A program made the translations under genes and the position numbers. Source: Leucosporidium creatinivorum (lineage: Eukaryota; Basidiomycota; Microbotryomycetes; Leucosporidiales; Leucosporidiaceae). Taken from it: a stretch of 64,000 nucleotides of DNA. The stretch lies in assembly GCA_001600635.1 (NCBI GenBank), contig BCKL01000014.1, positions 14,202 to 78,201 of the forward strand. The letters run 5' to 3'. The notes under the pieces are model-generated. The model saw only the letters and a program-made list of their open reading frames with translations, did not search any database and was not told the DNA's origin. Below, piece by piece: positions 9,890 to 20,700 of this stretch. Positions within the stretch are counted from its first letter, which is position 1. Each line of letters begins with the position of its first letter.

Positions 9890-11207
9890 ATCCACCCTTG
9901 CCATCTTCTTCCAATGTGTCAGCTCCTTTGAGGACCAGCATGAGCTCGAACTCGAAGACCACGGTGGAATTGCATCTTGTCTAGGAGAACTGGCGGGCAA
10001 GCCTACAGACAGCTCCCTCCACATTCAACCTACCCAGAATCTGACAGAGACAGGACTTCCTCTGGGCAAGATCGACTCGCAGCCCGACAAGGAAGGCCGA
10101 CAGATTTCGTTTGCCGGCTCTGGCTTTGTGAGCAAAGGGTGGCATTCCGACGTCGCCTTTGAGCCCAAGCCAGCTCTCTACACTATCTTAAAGATGCACA
10201 CTCTATCTCGTACAGGTGGCGAGTAAGCCCGACCCTTCCCGTCGTCAAAGCCGAGCCCCGAGCTGATCCTCTTTCCTCTCTCTCAGCACCCTCTGGTCCT
10301 CCAACTACAAAGCCTACGACCGCCTCACTCCCGCTTACCGCGAGTTCCTTTCCGGCCTCACCGCCACTCACAACGCCTACCGCTTCCGCAAGCAATCCCG
10401 CGCCAACGGGTACAAGCTGCGCGAGGAGCCTCGAGGCTTGCCCGACAACGTCGGCGGGGAGTTCAAGGCCGTGCACCCTCTCATTTGCACCAACCCGGTA
10501 ACCGGTTTGCAGTCCATCTACGCCAATGTCACCTTCACGACCCGCATCAACAAACTCTCGTTCGACGAGTCTCGCTCGGTGCTCGACTATCTCTTCCGCC
10601 TGCAACACGAGAGCCACGATGCTCATGTCAAGTACCACTGGGGAAAACACAACCTTGTCATCTGGGACAACTCGACTGTCAACCAGCGAGCTTGACTTCT
10701 CTGAGCCTCTCTGAGCTCGGCGCTGACCTTCCTCGCCTTTGCAGCCTCGCTACTTTCGATTTCAAGGGTCCCAGGCAGGGTGACCGTGCCGTCGTCGTCG
10801 GAGACAGGCGTGTACATCTCAGCGCTCTTTTATCGCCTCGACCCCAGCTGACCTCCGCTCGTCCTGCAGTACTTCGACCCCAACGGCCTCTCGAGGCGCG
10901 ACTTTGTGGCTGCGAGCGAGGGTGACGAGGAGTAGATGCCAACTTTGGTCGAAAGAAATGTATATACATAGCGCTGTGAAGCTACGGCTCAAGCGACAAG
11001 AGAAGTCGAGCAAGCGTCAAAGTTCGGCGAGAAGGAGGTGCGCCGAGCATCGGGGCTGCCGCCACGCTCACCGAGCGCTGGCAGGCTCTGCAGGCGAGGG
11101 TCGTCAAGCCAACCTACTCAGAGCTAGCTTCACTTGCTGATGCTGTGGTGTCTTGCCAGCTGCAGGGCTGCTCGCCGGCCTCTCTTGCTCAGCGCTCGCT
11201 CGCTCTC
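9890..11207 (+). repeat. Segmental duplication, inverted copy of about 34967-36320
   Basis: From about 9890 the sequence matches the reverse complement of the TauD-like gene region. The match covers coding exons, introns and about 270 bp of 3' flank. Examples are GTATATACAT...GCTGTGAAGCTAC just past the stop codon, and the downstream CTGCAG-rich stretch. Introns are retained, so this is a DNA-level duplication and not a reverse-transcribed copy. The left edge abuts the 153-bp array; the right edge lies near 11207. Confidence 0.85.
9903..10935 (+). pseudogene. 5'-truncated copy of TauD/TfdA-family dioxygenase
   Basis: This copy encodes the same exons as the gene at 35232-36690. It retains FEDQHELE, GWHSDVAFEPKPALYT (with the HxD iron ligands), TLWSSNYKAYDRLTPAYREF, and the C-terminal YFDPNGLSRRDFV ending at a TAG at 10933-10935. 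The N-terminal exon and the first part of the large exon are missing: the match starts around 9890-9920 in unrelated sequence. The donor that is GTGAGT in the intact gene (after WDNSTVN) is GCGAGC here, near 10686, which should block normal splicing of that intron. The donor after GDRR reads GTACAT instead of GTAGGT. It is therefore most likely non-functional. Confidence 0.75.
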
Positions 11208-11303
11208 CGACTGGCAGTGGGATGAGCTAAAGATGCGAATGATATTGAAGGGGGGATAGAGATGCTGGGGTATCAGAATGCTACACGGAACCGATCGACT
11301 AAG

Positions 11304-13705
11304 CTACAACTCATCATCATCGCCCTCGTTCTTCTCCCCACCCTCTCCCTTCTCGATCTCCTCGTCCCGCTCCTCCTCCTTCGCCGCCTTCCTCCTTCCC
11401 CCGATGTAGCTCTTCCCCTTCTTGCCACTCGTTGGCGCCTCCTCCAACCCATTCCCATGGAACCCAGCTCTAGGCGCCATCGCATCCCGCCCGCTCCCCC
11501 TCTGCTCAAACAGAACCTTCCTCCTCGCACCGATGGTCCTCTCCTCCTCCGCCACAAGCATACTCTTGCTCATCCTCAGCGTCTCCTGCAATGCTCCGGC
11601 GCTCATGCCCCGCTCGCACTCGGTCGCAGGGATCTCGCGAAGAGCCTCGGCAAGGACGTCGAGACCGTATTGCGAAAGAGCGATGGGAGGGTCCGAAGCT
11701 TGCGAGCGGGAGGAGGGGGAGCGGCGGATCTTGGGACGACCGGCGGGAGAGGAGGAGGCGGAAGAGGAGAGTCCAGTGCGGATGAAGGCGCCGGCTTCGA
11801 GCGTGTCCTTGACGGTGCAGAACTCCATGAGGTTGATTGGCTTGAGGGTGCCCTCCTTGCTGACGACCTCGCTGTAGACCTTGTAGGCTACGCTCGTGTC
11901 GACGGTGCGATCCATTGCTCGGGTCTCGAAGCCGGCTTCCGAGTCGCGAGAAAGGGCGATACAGATGCCGACGAGGGCGAGGCGGGAGTTGAGGTTGAGG
12001 TTGGCGAGGAGGGAGGCGAGCTCGGGAGGGACTCCGAAGCCGGCGGTGCGGAGGCAGGCAGAGATGATGGAGAGGGTGACGCGAGGTGCAGTGGTGGCGG
12101 TGAAGGTGGAGAGAGGGTCGATGCCGGTGGAAATGGAAGAGAAGCGCTTCTTCTTGTGAGACTTGGTCGGGGTGGAAGTGGGAGCGGTGGCGGAGAGCTT
12201 GGCAAGCTCGGCGGCTTCGAGGGTGGAGACGGCGCGACGGACAACGTCGAACGCGGCGCGAACATCTCCCGTCTGATTGGCGATCTTGGCGGCGCAGAGT
12301 TGAAGGGCCTTCTCGGCGACGACGGGGAGCGAATCCCGAACGATGCTCTCCTGCGAGAAGGCGTTGGCGCCAGTCACGTCGAGAGGGTACGAGTCGGCGA
12401 GATGTCCGAGACGTTGCGCGATGATGGCCTGGATCTCGGCGGAGGTGTAGGCAGGGAAGTGAAGGTGGATGGGCTTGGAGTCGTCCTCGGTCGCCTTGCC
12501 CTTGCCCTTGCTGCTCGAGAGGAACGAGCTGCTGCCGAGGTCGAGCGAGCGAGAAGTGAGGTCGAGAGAGTTGGCGATGCCGATGAGGGTGAGGGAGGAA
12601 GAGTGCTCGCGAGCGAGCGCGAAGAGGTTGTTGAGGAGGTCCTTGGAGGTGATGACCGAGGACGACGATTGAACAGCGTCGACTTCATCGAGGATGACGA
12701 GGCTGCAAGGCGAAGAAGTCAGCGCGAGTATAGCAGAATCGAGTGCAGATTACTCACAACTTTCCGCCAGCGGTCAACCCATTGATGAAGGCCTGCCTGC
12801 CCGTGATCCTCGCCTTGCCCTTGCCGAGGGTCATGTCGATGCCGAGACCGTGGCCCAACCTCTCCCACACACTCGACGCCATTCCCGTGCTCCCCAGACT
12901 CGAGCAGTTCTCCATATGCACGCGGACTTCATCCTCCAGCCCTTGCTCGGCGAGCTTAGTCGAGAAGTCTCGAAGGACCGACGAAAGGAGGGCCGTTTTG
13001 CCAATCCCTGGAGGTCCCGAAACGTAGAGGGAAGGACGGTCGACTGATTTGGATTGCGAGGTGGCCTGCTCTGGCGCATCGACCTGCTCGTAGACCTCGG
13101 GGAAGCGGGCGGAGAGAAAGGTGATGAGGGTGTCGCGTTGCTTCTCGCGTCCGGTGAGCGGGAGCTGGGAGATGGAAGAGTTGGTGCTGAGGAGGACGTG
13201 GGCGTGAGCGAAGATGTTGGTGATGGAGCGAGGGGTGACGAGAGGAGGAAGGGCGGAAGTCGACGCGGTGGGTGCGCTAGAGGTGTCACGGGCGCGTTTG
13301 GTGGGCGTGGTAGCAGGAGTAGGAAGAGATTCTTCTGCTGTAGCCATTACGAGTGAAGGACGCGTCAGTTGGGCACTACGAGAAGAGCGAAACGAGTCGG
13401 AGCTGGGAAGAGAAAGCACGCTTACCAGCCTTTGTCCTCTTGGACGGGGTGAGAGGCAGCTGAGTGGGCTGGTCGATAGCCATGCGCTCCTCCTCTGGTG
13501 CAGGGTTATTCTCCTTGAGTACGGGTGAGGTTTGACGGGGTGATTTGGAAGGCGACGACGCGGTCACATTGCGAGGGGGTGCTGCAGCTGATTTGGTGGG
13601 ACAGTTGAGGGTGAAGGAAGGTGCAGCACGCTTTGCTGGTGGTGAGCCGACTGGGGTGGTGGAACGAGTGCGCTTGCCTAGCGAGGAGGTCGTGATTGAG
13701 GACAT
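11304..13705 (-). CDS. CDC6: CDC6/Cdc18 replication licensing AAA+ ATPase
   Basis: The protein loads MCM helicase at origins together with ORC. Exons are 13426-13705, 12758-13337 and 11304-12702, joined by introns with GTAAGC/GTGAGT donors that keep frame. The N-terminus is a Ser/Pro/Lys-rich disordered tail with Cdk-type SP/TP sites (RSTTPVGSPPAKR, PLTPSKR). The ATPase follows with Walker A (VSGPPGIGKTALL), Walker B (LVILDEVDAV) and sensor-1 (IGIANSLDL). A C-terminal winged-helix region spans roughly VTLSIISACLRTAGF to GLDVLAEALREI. The C-terminal tail is acidic and Lys-rich. Length of about 750 residues is larger than yeast Cdc6 but reasonable for basidiomycetes. ORC1 is the main alternative, but no BAH domain is present. 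It is divergent from the gene at 14343. Confidence 0.9.
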
Positions 13706-14342
13706 TGTCGAGTTGAGAGAGAAGGACGGAGCTGTCGGGGAGAGGATAGAGGGGCGGTACACTGGTTGCTGCTAGCGAGTAAATCGAAACTGGAAAGGCG
13801 TAGAGAAGCGACGAAAGAGAGACGAGCAAAGCGAGATGAAGTAGGAGGGAGAGAAAGCGAAGCGTGATGAGTCGCGTCGAGGCTCAATAAAAAGAGTGTG
13901 ACTCCTTAAAGTCTGCAGCTCATCAGGAAGGCGAGCTTCCCCTGCAGTCAAGTTCAGTGACCGAAATATTACGCCAGCTCTGCCGACCTACAGCTCCGAC
14001 CGAGAAGAAGGACCCTTCGCGCTTGCCCCCTTTGAGCTTCGGCGCCGAGCTGGGAGAGAACATCTTGCAGGCGAGCAACTTTGCTGCTGAGGCTGCGTCT
14101 GAGCTAGTTTTGTACTTTCTCAAGCCTCGTTTCTACATCGGACGAACAAGTGGCAGCGCTCTCCTCGCCCAGTCGCCGAGCCAACTTCCCCCTCCGCCCT
14201 TCGCTCTCTCCTCAACTTCTCGTCTCGGTCTCAGCGGCATTCCAACGACTTCGGCGGGTGCAGCGAGCGATGGTCCAGCACATTTTGCTCTGCCACGCCT
14301 GACTTCGACCTTCCTACCGCCCTACACCTCTCAACGCGCGCA
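13706..14342. other. Divergent intergenic region between CDC6 and the 14343 gene
   Basis: These 637 bp separate two oppositely oriented genes and presumably hold both promoters. A short ATG frame at 13957 (about 100 codons) has no recognisable feature and is probably leader sequence. No clear TATA box or known regulatory motif was identified. Confidence 0.4.
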
Positions 14343-16535
14343 ATGGCAACAAGAGCGGCCCCGGCTGGAGCTAGCTCGCCGTCGATGAGCAAAGCGTCAG
14401 CAGCACAGGGACATGCTTTCAGGCTCAAACAACTCGAAGAGCTGCCCGCGTTGCCCCAGCAGTCTCCAACAGGGCTCAAAGCAGCTCGAGCGAGTCCGGG
14501 CTGTCGAAGTCCGCAGGCCCCTGCAGTCGAGCTCGTAGGACTCGGGATTGCAGCTGGCGGCGTGAACAGCTCGGTACAGCTCCCCACGCATCGTCGTACC
14601 ACTTCCCAGAACGACCTAGACCCAGACATCAGCGCTTCATCCCTCGCCGTCCTCGTCGACGCTTTCCCTCCGCCGCCTTCCTCTACACCTTGGCCTGGCT
14701 CCCCGCCACTCTCCTCACCAGCGCACAAGAGTCGGTTCCTTCCTCCTCCTACGTCTCGGAAGCTGGAACCGGCACATCCGACCCATCTCTCGCCTGCTTT
14801 GAGCATCGCCGAACCCGTTTCGCCCGACTACAGCCCTGCCGCCCCACCGAGAATTCCCCTTCCGGTAAGCTGCTCATCTCTTCCAACATTTTGAGCGCTC
14901 GCTGACGTACAGCTATACTCCTACAGCCTCTACCACCTCGCCGTCCCCGCGCCGAAGGGTGGACTTCCCCCGCCTCACCTCTCCCGCCTCATTCACCGGT
15001 ATTCGACCCTCGAGTCCCACCAGAAGCTGCCTTACCTCCTCTTCCGAGACCGTCTCGACCTCCAACCTCTCCAAGCTCTATCCGGCCTCGCTCCTCCCTT
15101 CCCACCGACAGCATCGGCCAACTCCCTCCGCCTTCCTCACCTCCGCCATCGGCCGTGGACTTTGGGCAGCTCCTCGCGAGCCCGCTACCGAAGAAACGAC
15201 TCTCACGTAGGACTTCAAGCGTACTTGGCCAAGCGGGGTCGGCCAGGCGGCTGTCGTCGCAGAGCGAGAACTCGGCAAGCAAGTCGACTTCGCTGTCGCC
15301 TACGATGGGCCGTCAAGCGTCGGGCATGGTGGCCAGTGGAGATGATACGAACGAGTTCAATACCTCAGCAGCGCCGGTAGCACTCGGAGCTATTATCGGC
15401 GACCTCGGCGGCGAGACGAGCGAGGAGTCTGAGCTGGACTTGGACATCAGTCTCGATGCGGCGGGATGGAGGGCAGGAGTAATGGGCAACGACGACGTTG
15501 GGTTCGACTCGGAAGATGAGGAGGAGGGCCAGAGGATGTCAGCGGTGCCAGCGCCGAGGAGTCGTGAGCCATCGAACGGATCGCTGAGGCCGCCGTCGAG
15601 TGTCAGGCGACGCAGCTACCAGGTGTGTAGAAGCCGTTGAAGAGTATACGGCATGGATGGCTGATGTTTATACGGGCACACAGTCCTACAAACTCGTCCG
15701 TCGACCCTCACAAGAACCCGAAGACGTCTCATCCGACAGCTCGGCGGAGGAGGAGCTCTTCGACCTCGCCTTCGACTCGACGAACTCCAGCTCGACTGCA
15801 TCCTTTTCGCCCTTCTCTCGGCACTCTCGTCGTTCTACCAACTCTTCCTCCAGCGCCACACCTCGTCAGAGCCTCCAGGGAGCCGAGGCCAGCTCGCCTC
15901 CGATGGGGTGGAGGACCGACATTTGGGCTCGTGAGGCACAGGTGGAGTCACCCACCACGCTGGATCCACCGAGCGAGAGTGTGTCTCCACTAGCACCAGC
16001 TCCCTCGCCACCACCATCTCTCTCGAGCGAGCCGAGGCGATTAATCAAGACTGAATCGGCTGGTCAGCTTCGCCGGCCAACTCGAGCGATCAAGTCAGGA
16101 CCAGGAGAGCTCTCTCTACCGCTGAAGAATGCACCTCCGAGCCTCGCTAGCCGAATCGGTTCCTCCGCCAGCTCGCAGGAGGCGCCGACGTCGGATACTC
16201 CCATCTCACCAACATCTCCGACCTCTCCACCAGCTCGTCGCAGTAGTCTACCATCCTCGGTCGCCCTTCGTCAACTCTCCCTCTCTACCAGCACGTCCCT
16301 CCCGTCCAGCACTTCTGCTCGAGCGGATCGCTCCCCTCGCCGACCGCCCCTCCCCCCTCTTCCTCCCTCGCTCATCCAACGCTCACCATCAATCAAACCT
16401 CTCGCCCTCGTACAGCAATTTGGTCGCCTGCCTCCTCCCTCAGCTGCGGCGCCATCGCTCGGCTCGGTCAAGGGCGCTCCGCTTCCTCATCGAGGGCACG
16501 CTCGCAAGACGTCCTCCAGCCTACGCTATGTATAG
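14343..16535 (+). CDS. Large disordered Ser/Pro-rich protein, unknown function
   Basis: Three exons (14343-14864, 14927-15622, 15684-16535) join in frame to give 689 residues. The protein is dominated by Ser, Pro and Thr, with short basic stretches (RRTSSVLGQAG, ARRLSSQSEN) and acidic stretches (GGETSEESELDLDIS, DSSAEEELFDLAFDS). Pro-rich runs such as PPLPPLPPSLIQ could bind SH3 or WW domains. I see no globular domain, signal peptide or membrane segment. The many S/T-P and RxxS motifs suggest a phosphorylated scaffold or regulator, but that is inference. Second-exon choice: the acceptor at 14926 keeps a long open frame, while the nearer acceptor at 14912 leads to a stop. Confidence 0.7.
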
Positions 16536-17104
16536 CTGCACATCTACCGTCTCCATCCCCTATCAACAACCCCCGAGCCTCGAGTATTGAGCGTCAACGG
16601 CCGAGCAGCATTACCGAGGCCGAGTTCTCGCCGTACTCCCTATTCTGTACTTCGCCCGCACCCTTGTCTATTCCCCTTCTCCTGCAGTTGATACCCTCGT
16701 CTTTGAATCCCAGTAACGCATGCAAGAGCATCCGGAGAACGTGCGAAGCGAGCAGCGAGCGAGCTGAGAACTTGGCCGAAGCCGAGATTATCGGCCTATG
16801 TACAGCGCCGTTCGGGGAGTCTGCAGAGAGGTAGCGAACCTATGTACAAGCCTGCAGGATGGACAGCAACGCTCAAATTCACCCCAAGCCAAGCGATCAT
16901 CGAACTTAGGCAGCGGGAGGCCGACCTCGCCAATTCTGACGCCCAGGTGAATTCCCCTCTTTGCTTCCTGCCTCTACCTGCTCTTCCCAACTTGTGAGTT
17001 GGTTGGTCGTTTTGTAGGATGGGGTTCTGCTCGGGCTAATCATCGGACCGACTTGCTCGCCTACAGCCTCGACACCTCACGAACTAACTGCTCGCTCGTC
17101 CGCC
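16536..17104. other. Intergenic region, no gene seen
   Basis: This is the 3' flank of the disordered-protein gene and the 5' region of the membrane-protein gene. Intron-like GTGAGT...CTAAC...CAG patterns occur near 16945-17066, which may be a leader intron of the downstream gene. No coding frame was supported. Confidence 0.35.
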
Positions 17105-18523
17105 ATGCCCTCCCTCGCAAACTGGTTAGTCGGGCTCGGGCTGCGCTGGGAGGGATGTACTGAACTAACTCTCGACTTGACTGCTGTGTAGGAGTGACAA
17201 CCTCCTTCTCAAGGTGAGCCCTTTGCCCAGCAATTCCAACATGACGCATGCTCACCCCACTCTCCCTTCCGCAGGTCGTGAATGGTGTGCTCCGCTCGCC
17301 TTACGGTAGACGAGGAGGGAAAGCTGATGTTGTTCTTTTATAGTCGCCGTCTTTGTCTTCCTCTTCGGCAGCGGAATCTACTCGGTGAGTCGAGCGGCGC
17401 ACGGAGGGAGGTGGGGAGGGCGCAGCTGACCATGTGCTTTCGTTCGGCAGTCGCTCGATGGACACGGCGTAGGCAAGAACACCTTCTTCACGCCCGAGTC
17501 ATACGTCTTCTACACCTGGTGAGTTTCAGGAAGTGCTGTACCGAGGCAGAAGGGAGAGAGAAGGGGCAGAGGGATCGGCCGCCGAGAGGGTCGAGGCCGA
17601 GGGAGGAAAGGAACGATGAAAGGAAAGAGCTGACCACCCTGCTCTTGAAACAGGACCATCATCGATATTCTCCTCCTTGGCTTCATCATCTTCCAATTCG
17701 TCGATTCGAGCCGCGACGCCGTCAACGGCGTCGGCTACTCTTTCGCGCTCCTCGGAGTGTTGAACGCAATCTTTCTTCACGTTTGGGCGACTCATCACTA
17801 CATTGTCGCCTTCATCTTCTCGCTCTTGACGGCTGCCGTCGTCTCGGGAATCTACTACCGCCTCGCCGCTCAATTCCCGGCGAAGAACCTCTGGGACGCC
17901 CTCTTCGTCCACCTCCCTTTCAGCCTTTGGCACGCCTGGTCTATCGTCACCGTGTTCATCAGTGGATTCGCGGCTTTCACCCAGTGAGTTCCGCCTCGTG
18001 GCTCGCCGTATTCGCTTCCGCCGGACCCGGCGCCGTCTCAACGGGAGCCAGCCTGCTGCACAGGAATACATCGGGTCAGGAGAAGAACACAAGAGCTACA
18101 CGCACTTTCTCTCGGCCGCGCGCTAACCTTCTCCTCTCTTCTTTCCACTGCAGCGCTGGACACGGACACCACCCTTCGCTCGTCGTCAAGGTTCTTGTCA
18201 TTTTAAGCATCGTCTTCCTCGCCGTCACCAGCTGGGGATACGCTTTCCGCTCGAGGAAGGGAGATGTCGCTGGAGCCGCCGTCCGTGAGTAACGACCCGT
18301 TTCGACAACCCGGAGCTCGGCGCTGATCTTTCTCCCTACCACAGTCGCCTGGACCCTCTTCGGAATCTACGACCACCAGCACAACCACCTCATCAAGTAC
18401 TTCGCCCTCGCGGGATTCATCATGTCGCTCTTCGCCGTCGTGAAGTCCCTCTACTTCACCTTCGTCAAGGGCGACGGCGCCATCTCGCTCGGCGACGACG
18501 AGCGCGCTCCCCTCGTCGCTTAA
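17105..18523 (+). CDS. Seven-helix membrane protein of unknown function, eight exons
   Basis: Eight exons join in frame: 17105-17124, 17192-17213, 17275-17284, 17344-17384, 17451-17518, 17654-17983, 18154-18284 and 18345-18523. They give 266 residues. About seven hydrophobic segments are visible, for example VAVFVFLFGSGIYS, IIDILLLGFIIFQF, YSFALLGVLNAIFLHVW, YIVAFIFSLLTAAVVSGIYY, LWHAWSIVTVFISGFAAF, VKVLVILSIVFLAVTSW and YFALAGFIMSLFAVV. His residues cluster at membrane edges (HVWATHH, HAGHGHHP, YDHQHNH), which could bind metal; this is inference. The third exon is only 10 nt. I do not recognise the family; a small fungal integral membrane protein is the safest description. Confidence 0.8.
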
Positions 18524-19069
18524 TCGCTTCGACCTCCTCCCCCCCTCGCTTGACCTTACCTCGCCAAATCCGACCTGCTGCCCTTTATTACTCGACCCGA
18601 ACTCTTTCAACACAAACACCCACACACGCCCGACACCCCGTAGTTCTCCTCCTCCGTGCTTCAGTCCCCCTCCCCCTCCCTCTTTACTTTCTTTTCTTGT
18701 AGCCTTCTTTGCTTCTTAGCTTGAAACGAGACTCAACGAATTCACGATCTCTCGAGCGCGATGGGGAGGGAAGTGAGGTGCGAATTAGAGGACGATTGAC
18801 AGCGAGACAAAGGAGAGCCATGGGAGGGAAATAAACTGCTTGACGTTCTGCACCAAAAAAAAAAAAGAGTCAGTGAGAGGCTCTGATCTGCGAAGCTCGG
18901 CCAAAAGCCTACAGGGTCGTTAAGAGAGTCGATCGGCGCAGGTCGTTCGGCGTAGAGGGTCGTGCAGGCTGGGAAGGGTAAGGTCGTGGGTGGATATGAC
19001 GTAGCGAGGTGCGAGTGATGGGCGTGTCGTTAAGTCAAGAGAACGAGGAAGATGGAGCTTGAGCCGAGC
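18524..19069. other. Convergent intergenic region with genomic poly(A) tract
   Basis: The 3' flanks of two convergent genes meet here. AATAAA at 18830-18835 is followed about 20 nt later by 12 A residues (18855-18866), which looks like a polyadenylated transcript end written into DNA. No gene was seen. Confidence 0.4.
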
Positions 19070-20556
19070 TTAGGCGAAGATGGCCTTCGGAGGGAGAGGG
19101 AAGTCCCATGGCCGCGGAACGAGGGCGACGGGGAGGAGCCTGTTCCAGGACGAGGGTCAGTAAGAGTGAGAGAGATCTGCATCTTCCAGCTCACCAAGTC
19201 GCGGCGAGCACCACACCATTCCCTGCGTCTCCCAAAGCTCGTCAGCCAACCCCCTCCCTCATCGCCGAGCCCACTCACCTCGATTCTGCGACTTGATAGC
19301 CCCAAACTCCATCTGCACCCACGAGGATACATAGCGAATAAGAGGCGCGAGTTCGGGGACTCCACCTCCGATGACGATCGCCTGGAGCAAGGGGAAGAGG
19401 GTGGATTGGACGTTGTCGATGGCGGCGAGAGTGCGGAGGGTTGGAGGAGGGAGAGTGAGCTCGAAGCCCCACCAGTCTGATGAGGTGAGGTGGAGTGCAG
19501 TGAAGAGGGTGGAGAAGCGGTCAGTCGGTGTCCGAAGCTGAAGAACGATGCTCGGCGTACAGACGAAGACTCCAATCGTATCGAATGGAGCCACGAACCC
19601 CTCCTGACTCCCACTTTTGCGCACCAGCGCACCACTCGCATCCGCCAGCAACTCAAACGCTCCGCTTTTGGCTCCCGCGATAGCTCCAAGCCCGCCTGGC
19701 GTTGTCGGAGGAAAGGAAGGCGTCGGCAGGATGATGTAAGGCTGGAGCTTCTCGGGAGCGGGCTGAGACGGCGATATTGTAGCTGAAGAGGTGGATTTTG
19801 ATGGGGGGGGGCGATTCGAGGGGCGGGAGAGCGAAGCCTCGAGTCGTGGTGTGGTGAACGACCGCCGAGTCTATCGCCGAGCCTTCCGCGTCGGCCGATT
19901 CGGGCAGGTCCATCCGCTTGAGGTCGCACACGATCTTGCGAGCTTCATTCTATGTGTTTCAAGCAACTCAGTTCGAACTACAGAAAGCTTCGACGCTTCG
20001 CAAGCCGACGGACCGGCTTGAGCAGCTGCTCCTTGAGCTTCTTCATCGCCTTCTGCTGATGCTGAGCCTGTTTCGTAGGCTTGTGCAAGTGCTTCTGCGA
20101 AACCTTGGCCGTTCCGTCCGACAATGTAGCAGCCGAAAGCGTCGGCGTCGAGAGAAGGAGCTTGGTCGCCCCAGCGCCGAAGGAGGAGGAGGAGGGCCCG
20201 TGCTGCAGGCGGCCTGGGCGTGGTGGCGGAGTTTGACCAGTGAGAAGAGCGAAGAGCACTCGGGCTTGATGTCCTACAGGTGCCTCTAAAGATGCTGCTG
20301 TTGTTGCTGAGTGTGCTTGAGCCAGCGAAGCTGGGTCCTCGCCCTTCGCGGGCCTCCAAAAGGTGAGCGAAACGCGCTTCTTGCGAGGGAAGGGCTGTGG
20401 TAGAGGTGGAGGTAGCTGTGTGGGATCTTCGGCTGCTGCTGCTTCGTCGGCCGCTGCTCGAGAATCGTCGGGCGAGCTTGGGATGGTCGCGAGCGGCGGA
20501 GGAGGTGGGGCCTTCTCGAGTGGTCGCTCGACGAGGGCGGGCTGAGCAGCTTGCAT
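19070..20556 (-). CDS. Unknown protein; frame change at a C9 run
   Basis: Proposed exons are 20014-20556, 19279-19949, 19195-19222 and 19070-19139. The N-terminus is Ala/Pro-rich and disordered, followed by a Lys-rich helix (QQKAMKKLKEQLLKP). The next exon starts NEARKIVCDLKRMDLPESAD. The later part looks folded: LLADASGALVRKSGSQEGF, DWWGFELTLPPPTLRTLAAI and PLLQAIVIGGGVPELAPLIR, ending WLLPVALVPRPWDFP. The second exon needs a one-base frame change, most simply at nine consecutive Cs (19803-19811). Alternatively a roughly 100-nt intron with a poor GTCGTT donor removes that stretch. The first intron would use a GTCCGT donor (64 nt). I recognise no family. It is probably a real gene, given the regular intron sizes (64, 56, 55 nt). 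Confidence 0.6.
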
Positions 20557-20700
20557 GGGTATAGCTCTTGGGTAGTGATGAGCTGCAGCAGCCGAGTCGA
20601 GAGCTGCGAGACGATGAGGAAGGAGTGAGAGCTGCTACAAGTCGAAGCGAGACGAATACCAGCTCTCCCTTCGCCAGTTCGGTACTTTCTGCACCTCATC

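Noticed and set aside
11591-12672. Low-complexity Arg/Glu frames suggesting extra genes
   Set aside because: They arise from the strong codon bias of the real exons and lack start, splice and domain support.
11262-12785. 507-codon plus-strand open frame opposite CDC6
   Set aside because: It is an antisense shadow of the CDC6 coding exons (GC-rich third positions) and has no domain; CDC6 is clear on the other strand.
13957-14388. Open frame upstream of the 14343 gene as an N-terminal extension
   Set aside because: It is in a different frame from the main start and has no intron that joins it; better explained as leader sequence.
19030-19929. 300-codon minus-strand frame over the unknown gene
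   Set aside because: Arg/Ser-rich shadow frame. The spliced frame next to it has regular introns and folded-looking sequence.
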